Part shown: positions 63,741-64,000 of the stretch, piece after piece | How positions within the stretch are numbered: position 1 is the stretch's first letter | Layout of the letters: each line of letters starts with the position of its first letter | Assembly: GCF_040939455.1 (NCBI RefSeq) | Contig: NC_134106.1 | Coordinates: 76,825,001 to 76,889,000 of the forward strand | Length of the DNA: 64,000 bases | Reading direction: 5' to 3' | DNA from: Microcebus murinus | Lineage: Eukaryota > Chordata > Mammalia > Primates > Cheirogaleidae | Notes under the pieces: model-generated | What the model saw: only the letters and a program-made list of their open reading frames with translations | What the model was told of the DNA's origin: nothing | The model's database searches: none | Position numbers and translations under genes: made by a program

Positions 63741-64000
63741 AAGAGCAGACACTTATTTCCTCACTGCTCCCTTGGGCTTCTGTGCCCTTCCTCCCCCTGC
63801 TTCTTAGCCTCTTCCTGCCCCTCTCCCTTCCCTACCCCAACCTGTCTGAACTGATGAGCCTGCATCATTGCTGGTGTCTGCCAGCCTTAGCCCTGGCTGA
63901 ATGGGGCACACAGAGGCATCCAACAGAACAGGTGATGTCTCCATGCTCCTAGGTCCTGTCCAGGAATAAGGCAGATGAAGGCAGCCTTGTTCTCTGCTTC

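Noticed and set aside
62400..64000. ACTR1B 3' exons
   Set aside because: Expected downstream of COX5B from human gene order, but no actin-related coding sequence was found before the right edge.

Overview
This is a stretch of primate nuclear genome, most likely from a strepsirrhine (lemur or galago group). At least ten Alu-type SINEs have the strepsirrhine signature: a start reading 'cctgtaatcctagcactctgggaggc', 'agcaagagcgagac', and an AT-rich linker 'aattaattggccaactaa'. They are not haplorhine AluJ/S/Y. Old mammalian repeats (L2, MIR, MaLR LTRs, MER5, Tigger, L1M/HAL1) fill most of the rest. The longest frames seen are spurious readings of repeats or shadows of CpG-rich DNA, apart from those covering the exons below.

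Two protein-coding genes can be supported. On the minus strand, six phase-compatible internal exons of FAM178B (an SLF2 paralogue) lie at 29344-29756, 28282-28346, 25133-25240, 19590-19742, 13235-13340 and 9710-9794. All have AG/GT borders. Together they encode 309 complete codons, and the gene continues past the left edge. Its 5' exons and promoter are not settled. On the plus strand, COX5B is complete at 55450-57088: four coding exons, 129 codons, a CpG-island promoter with paired ETS/GABP sites, and a poly(A) signal. The two genes are divergent neighbours.

Layout: 1-9.7 kb is FAM178B intron holding an L1 broken by three later retropositions. One of these is a retrocopy with an open 184-codon frame whose parent I do not recognise. 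9.7-29.8 kb is the FAM178B exon region with L2, MIR and MLT1 repeats. 30.9-37.8 kb is a tower of nested repeats: L1/HAL1 interrupted by Alu, other L1 pieces and a Tigger transposon. 38.3-38.9 kb on the minus strand looks like a 3'-terminal exon of an unidentified gene or retrocopy. 41.2-41.75 kb is a solo-LTR-like block. 43.0-43.6 kb is an unassigned CpG-rich island. 44-55 kb is mostly repeats. 55.2-57.2 kb is COX5B. 57.2-64 kb is MaLR LTR, Alu, antisense L1M and L2, with no exon recognised.

COX5B is a nuclear-encoded, zinc-binding subunit of mitochondrial complex IV. FAM178B is poorly characterised; its paralogue SLF2 links RAD18/SLF1 to SMC5/6 at DNA damage. No functional connection between the two neighbours is suggested. 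I found no new biological system. The most unusual items are the unidentified retrocopy, the candidate terminal exon at 38.7 kb, an insertion made only of poly(A) with target-site duplications, and the unassigned CpG island.
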